DNA of 64,000 nt from Calycina herbarum. Lineage: Eukaryota; Ascomycota; Leotiomycetes; Helotiales; Pezizellaceae. The stretch spans positions 1 through 64,000 of the forward strand of contig LLEY01000096.1 in the NCBI GenBank assembly GCA_001414485.1, written 5' to 3'. Of this stretch, positions 60,201 to 64,000 are shown piece after piece. The position numbers were made by a program, and so were the translations under genes. How positions within the stretch are numbered: position 1 is the stretch's first letter; each line of letters begins with the position of its first letter. Below the pieces are notes generated by a model. That model saw only the letters and a program-made list of their open reading frames with translations. It was not told the origin of the DNA and searched no databases.

Positions 60201-61790
60201 TATTAAGTCTTTATAAATATATAGTTATACTATTTAGACTATATAATATACTAGCTATATATTAGAGATAAAATAATAATATTTTAAGAGATCTTCTAAG
60301 AGTAATAGTAATCTATTACTTAGATAATATTCTAATCTTCTTAGAGAAAGAAGAATATAAGAGATATATAAGAGAAGTTCTATAACAACTACTTAAAGTA
60401 GATTCCTATCTTAAACTATTAAAATACGAGTTTAGAGTAACTTAGATACTTTTCCTAGAATAGGTATTATAATAGCCCGCTATCAGGAATAAGAGTTGCT
60501 AAGGTTGCGTGTATACTAGACAGGATACGTACCCGAGTATTAGGAATGTCCGGTTCGGACCTCCGAGTTTATTATTATTGTCCGAACTCTTTTATATATA
60601 GATGCTCTTACTCTCAGTATCGGGAAAGGTTAATTTGATCTTTTCCTTCGTGTTTAGAGCCTAGTATCCAAGTATGTTATTCTACGGAACGTACTTCTAT
60701 ATACCTCTTTTATAGTATTGTCTGTTTCGTGCTATTACAGGTATTTAGCTTAGAGAAAATAGAAATAGATTTAGTAAAGATCTAAGATATCTTAAGCTAG
60801 AAGTTACTAGAAAATATAAAAGATATATAGTTCTTTCTTAGATTTATAAACTTCTATTATCTATTTATTAGAGACTATATAAAGATTACTAAACTAATAT
60901 TAATACTAGTTAAAAAAGCTATTAAATTTATTTAGAATAACTAAGCTAAGGAAGCTTTTTAGAGAATTAAGATAAGATTTATAGAAAAACCTATTTTATA
61001 TAATTTTAATATAGATAAACCTAGTATAGTAGAAATAGACGTTATAGATATAGTAGTTAGTATAATCTATCTATAACTAAATAAAAAGAAGAAGCTTATA
61101 CTTATTATATACTACTTAAAAACATTTAATCTAGTATAATAGAACTATAATATCTTTAATAAAGAATTACTTACTATAGTACTAATCTTATAATACTAGA
61201 GAATCTATTTTTAGAGAATAAAATATCTAGTTATAGTTCTATCTAATTATAAGAATTTAAAAATATTTACTATAATAAAAGAACTTACAACTAGATAACT
61301 AGTAAGATAGTCTAAAATATTATTAAGATTTAATATTATTATATATTATATAAGTAGAATATTAAATACTTAAGTAGATACTCTTAGCTAGAAATCTAGA
61401 TATAAAGGAAATAAATAATATAAGAAAATTATAATTCTAAAAACCTTTAAAAATAGAGATTTTATATCTATATTTTACGAAGTTACTACTATAGTAGAAT
61501 AACTATAGAAACTTTAGTATAATAAAATTAAGAAGGTATTTAGCTTAAATAGCTAGAAAGCTCTACTAGGTATAGAAAGTAGTAGAGTAAAAAATAGACT
61601 TATCTCTTATAATAATAAAGACTTTATCCTAGATAGTATTATAAAGGAATTTATTAAGAAATAGTATAAGTTATTAGTATATAGATACTAGGGAATTTAA
61701 AGAACTCTTTAATATATAAAATAGAACTACTACGTTAATAGGTTATTAGTAGTAGTTAAAGAAGTAATAGTAGAGTATAATATCTAACGT
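57290..61790 (+). pseudogene. Element E gag-pol, RIP-inactivated
   Basis: Ty3/Gypsy polyprotein remnant closely parallel to element C over pol (for example 59,260-60,460 against 40,910-42,110) and to D over gag. The frame is interrupted by a solo LTR at 60,468 and by stops at former CAG, CAA and TGG codons. It ends inside the integrase at P5. Confidence 0.78.
60468..60739. mobile_element. Solo LTR with little RIP
   Basis: 272 bp flanked by exact GGTAT duplications (60463-60467, 60740-60744). Its ends are inverted (TATAATAGC, from TGTAATAGC, and GCTATTACA). The host element E reads straight through when it is removed, matching element C near 42,100. It keeps many CA, TG and CG dinucleotides, unlike everything around it. 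It is unrelated to the other LTRs here, and its internal region is absent from the window. Confidence 0.88.
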
Positions 61791-61796
61791 ATATAT

Positions 61797-63619
61797 ATAG
61801 CGAACCGGCTAAACAAGCGAACCGGCTAAAACCCCGCGCCTCTACTACACCTCTACTAAATATTAAATTTCTCTATAATAAACGATGTCTTAGAAAAATA
61901 ACAAAAGCTGGTTAGTCTTAGCTATCTAGGTTATATAAAAAGACCTAAATTTATATACTTAAGCTACTATAAGGATCTATTCTATAGATTACTAGAAGCT
62001 AGGTTAACGTTTACTTAGTATACCTTTATAACGCGATATTCTAGCTAATTTATAGAAAATAACCGAGCTAGAGGAATTAGTACTTATTTAACATATCCTC
62101 GACCTAACTATAAAAGGATTTCCTCTATAGATATCTATAGTTAAGAATATAGTAAATCGACTTCTTAAAGTACGTAACGCGCTACGTATTAGAACGTGTT
62201 AGGCTTCTAACTTTATTAAGCGCTGTCTAGAACTCTAGACACGCTTTTAATAAAAATACAACTACTAAAGAGCTAAGTACGAAGACCTAGAAGTTATTCG
62301 TAGCTGGTTTAAGCTTATATAAAGCATAGTAGCGAAGTATAGAATCTACGATATAGATATCTATAACTTTAATAAGACTAGGTTTATAATAGGTGTTATC
62401 TTAACTACGATAGTTATTATAAGCTTAGAAGAACGTGTAAGAGTAAAAAGAGTATAGCCTAGTAATCGGGAATAGGTTATAGTAATCTAAGAGGTTAATA
62501 CCTAAGACTAGAGTATTCTACTATTTATAATTATTACTATGAAAAATCATCTTACTTCTTAGTACTAAAATAGTAGATTTCTACTTAACTAGGTAATTAC
62601 TATTACTAAAAATAGTTAGATAATAAATAAGAAAGATATAGATTAGATTTAATATTTTAAGAAGTATACTAAGTTCTAATCTATTAGTAGTTATCGTCTA
62701 TTAGTCTTCGACAGCTATAAAAGCTACTACTCTAACGAGTTTAAGGAATATTATAAGGAAAATAACATTGTTACTCTTTATATACCTGCTTATTCTTCTT
62801 ATATACTCTAGCTACTCGATGTTAGCTGTTTTAGCTCTTTAAAAAAGGTATATAGTTAGTAAATTAAAGATATAATATAGGCTTAGATTATCTATATTAC
62901 TAAGGATAATTTCTTTCCTATCTTCTACGCTGTATTTAATATTATAATAATAGAAAGTAATATCTAAGGAGGGTTCTAAGAGGCTAGGCTTCTTCTATTT
63001 AACCTAGAAAGTGTGATTTCTATACTTAATCTTAAGCTAAAGACGCTAACGCCTTCAAACTCCCCCCTATGTTCCGCTTAGCCTTAGGTTTCCTAGATAC
63101 TAAATAACTCTACTAAAGCCTTATTATAGACTATATTTATTAAAGATCGAATTTCCTACTACTAAAGTAGCTCTCTAACCCCTATTTACGAGGTTATTAA
63201 CTAGTTTATAAAAGGTATATTAAAAGCTAAGAACTAGAGACTTCGATAAGTAAATAAAGTACTAAGTAAGCGCTATAGAGCTAAAAAAACACGTCTATAG
63301 TAAGGAGGATCACTTAGCTAATAGGAAGCGTAGGACTTACAGGATAATAGAGACGTTAGTAAGTAGGTAATATAGGAAATAAAGAGAAGTAGTAGTCGGA
63401 AGCTAAGGGAAGAATCACGTGTATAGCGCTATAGTAACTACGGAGAGACTGGTTATAATACGCGTACTTATAATATTATAGAAGAAGTATCTAAGAAAGA
63501 GATTTCTAAGTAGTTTTAATTAATTAGAGGCGTTATAGTAGAGTTACTATAATTTTAATCGTAAGCGTGGAAAATTTTAGCCGGTTCGCTTGTTTAGCCG
63601 GTTCGCTATATATACACGT
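61797..63619 (+). mobile_element. Fot1/pogo-type transposon P5 (full length)
   Basis: 1,823 bp, TA on both sides (61795-61796, 63620-63621). Ends ACGTRTATATATAGCGAACC with two copies of GCGAACCGGCTAAA at each end. It carries the clearest transposase remnant of the five and is the opposite-orientation relative of P1. The left flank is integrase of element E. Confidence 0.88.
61880..63300 (+). pseudogene. P5 DDE transposase, RIP-inactivated
   Basis: The frame shows a CENP-B/HTH-like N-terminal part and a DDE core. The first catalytic box is YNFNKT, with AAT at 62371 replacing the usual Asp codon. The second Asp is at 62710 (VFDSYKSYYS) and the third at 62818 (LLDVSC). The last two are separated by exactly 35 residues, the DD35D spacing described for Fot1/pogo enzymes. 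Several TAG/TAA stops and the lost first Asp mean it is dead. Confidence 0.82.
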
Positions 63620-64000
63620 TACACTTATATAAAATTAAGCTAAAAGTCTAGAAGTAGATAGTTATATAAACTTCTCTATTAATTACTAGCCTGTCTTTAT
63701 AAAAGCCTTCTAGATAATAACGAATAAGTTTTATTAAAATATATAAGTATTCTTAGCTAGCTTATAAGATATTACTAAAGTACTTAAGAAGATAAAGAAG
63801 ACGAAGATAGATTCTTAAACAAAGCTACTACTATAGTTCTAGGATTATCTTAGCATCTTTAGCTTAAAAGACTTAGATAAAGTGTCTTCTTTATAAGGCG
63901 ATAAAATAGACTACTAGATTAAACTTATAAAAGAAGATAGAAAGAAAGCTATAGTCTCTTAGAGACCGCTCTATAATATATCTTTTAATAAACTTCTTAT
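63620..64000. other. Unassigned AT-rich repeat at window end
   Basis: RIP-like AT-rich sequence after P5. It does not match the integrase continuation seen in element C, so its parent element is unknown. Confidence 0.5.

Larger units (their letters stand above)
55658..61796 (+). mobile_element. LTR retrotransposon E (Ty3/Gypsy), 5' part
   Basis: The 5' LTR 55658-57240 is 448 bp once P4 and one TA are removed. The internal region starts CTTTAAGTACC. Gag runs from about 57,290 with a zinc-knuckle remnant near 58,150; RT box at about 60,314-60,345; RNase H near 61,028; then integrase. It ends at pogo P5, and I could not recognise its continuation after P5, so the 3' part is missing or outside. 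The five bases before it, AACTA (55653-55657), are the likely target site in element D. Confidence 0.82.

Noticed and set aside
63620..64000. Continuation of element E integrase after P5
   Set aside because: It does not resemble the matching part of element C (about 43,080 onward), so continuity is not supported.
1..64000. tRNA or rRNA genes
   Set aside because: Scanning by eye for paired A and B boxes and rRNA-like blocks gave nothing convincing; a covariance-model search would be needed to exclude them.
29228..64000. Centromere
   Set aside because: AT-rich nested retroelements are compatible with a centromere but are equally common in dispersed heterochromatin; sequence alone cannot decide.

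Overview
The window looks like a filamentous ascomycete chromosome, most likely a leotiomycete of the Botrytis/Sclerotinia type. The lineage is an inference; the fungal assignment is firm. Genes carry short 46-99 nt introns with GTAAGT-like donors and CTAAC/CTGAC branch points. The right half is AT-rich and full of C-to-T and G-to-A changes that turn CAG, CAA and TGG codons into stops, as repeat-induced point mutation (RIP) does.

Region 1 (1-28,900) is ordinary gene space. In order it holds: two small neighbouring zinc-ribbon genes with the same cysteine spacing (1557 and 3931); a single-pass membrane protein; a Ure2-type glutathione transferase; two more tiny membrane-protein genes; VPS34 phosphatidylinositol 3-kinase (4 exons, rebuilt here); NSE4 of the SMC5/6 complex, divergent from VPS34 and carrying a GC-AG intron; the mitochondrial GTPase MTG1; transaldolase with 19- and 12-nt microexons; and a Tudor-SN (SND1) gene. 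These are mostly single-copy housekeeping functions (vesicle trafficking and autophagy, genome stability, mitochondrial ribosome assembly, pentose phosphate pathway, RNA regulation). They do not form a pathway cluster. Small non-autonomous elements lie between them: two inverted copies of a mimp-like TA-flanked MITE (2,581 and 10,842), a foldback repeat (22,106), a 540-bp element with terminal inverted repeats (23,011), and a degenerate minisatellite (about 23,985-24,525).

Region 2 (about 28,960-64,000) is a nested transposon graveyard with no host gene that I can see. Exact LTR ends and target duplications give the insertion order. Element D was hit in its 5' LTR by element A (antisense, TSD TATAA). 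A was hit in gag by element B (antisense, TSD ATAAG). B was hit in integrase by element C (sense, TSD AGAAT). Downstream, D was also entered by element E. All five are Ty3/Gypsy; A, B and C visibly encode a C-terminal chromodomain (chromoviruses). Five Fot1/pogo-type DNA transposons (P1-P5, TA target sites, ends starting ACGT) sit inside A, D and E. A 272-bp solo LTR with little RIP sits in E (TSD GGTAT).

The least explained signal is an antisense, cysteine-cluster plus coiled-coil reading frame between the chromodomain and the 3' LTR of element C. A counterpart lies at the same place in element A. Other points of note are the tandem-repeat architecture of the pogo termini and parallel deletions of the transposase catalytic segment in two pogo families.

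Positions of gag/pol and transposase parts in region 2 are approximate, because frames are broken by RIP; LTR, TIR and TSD ends were read base by base.
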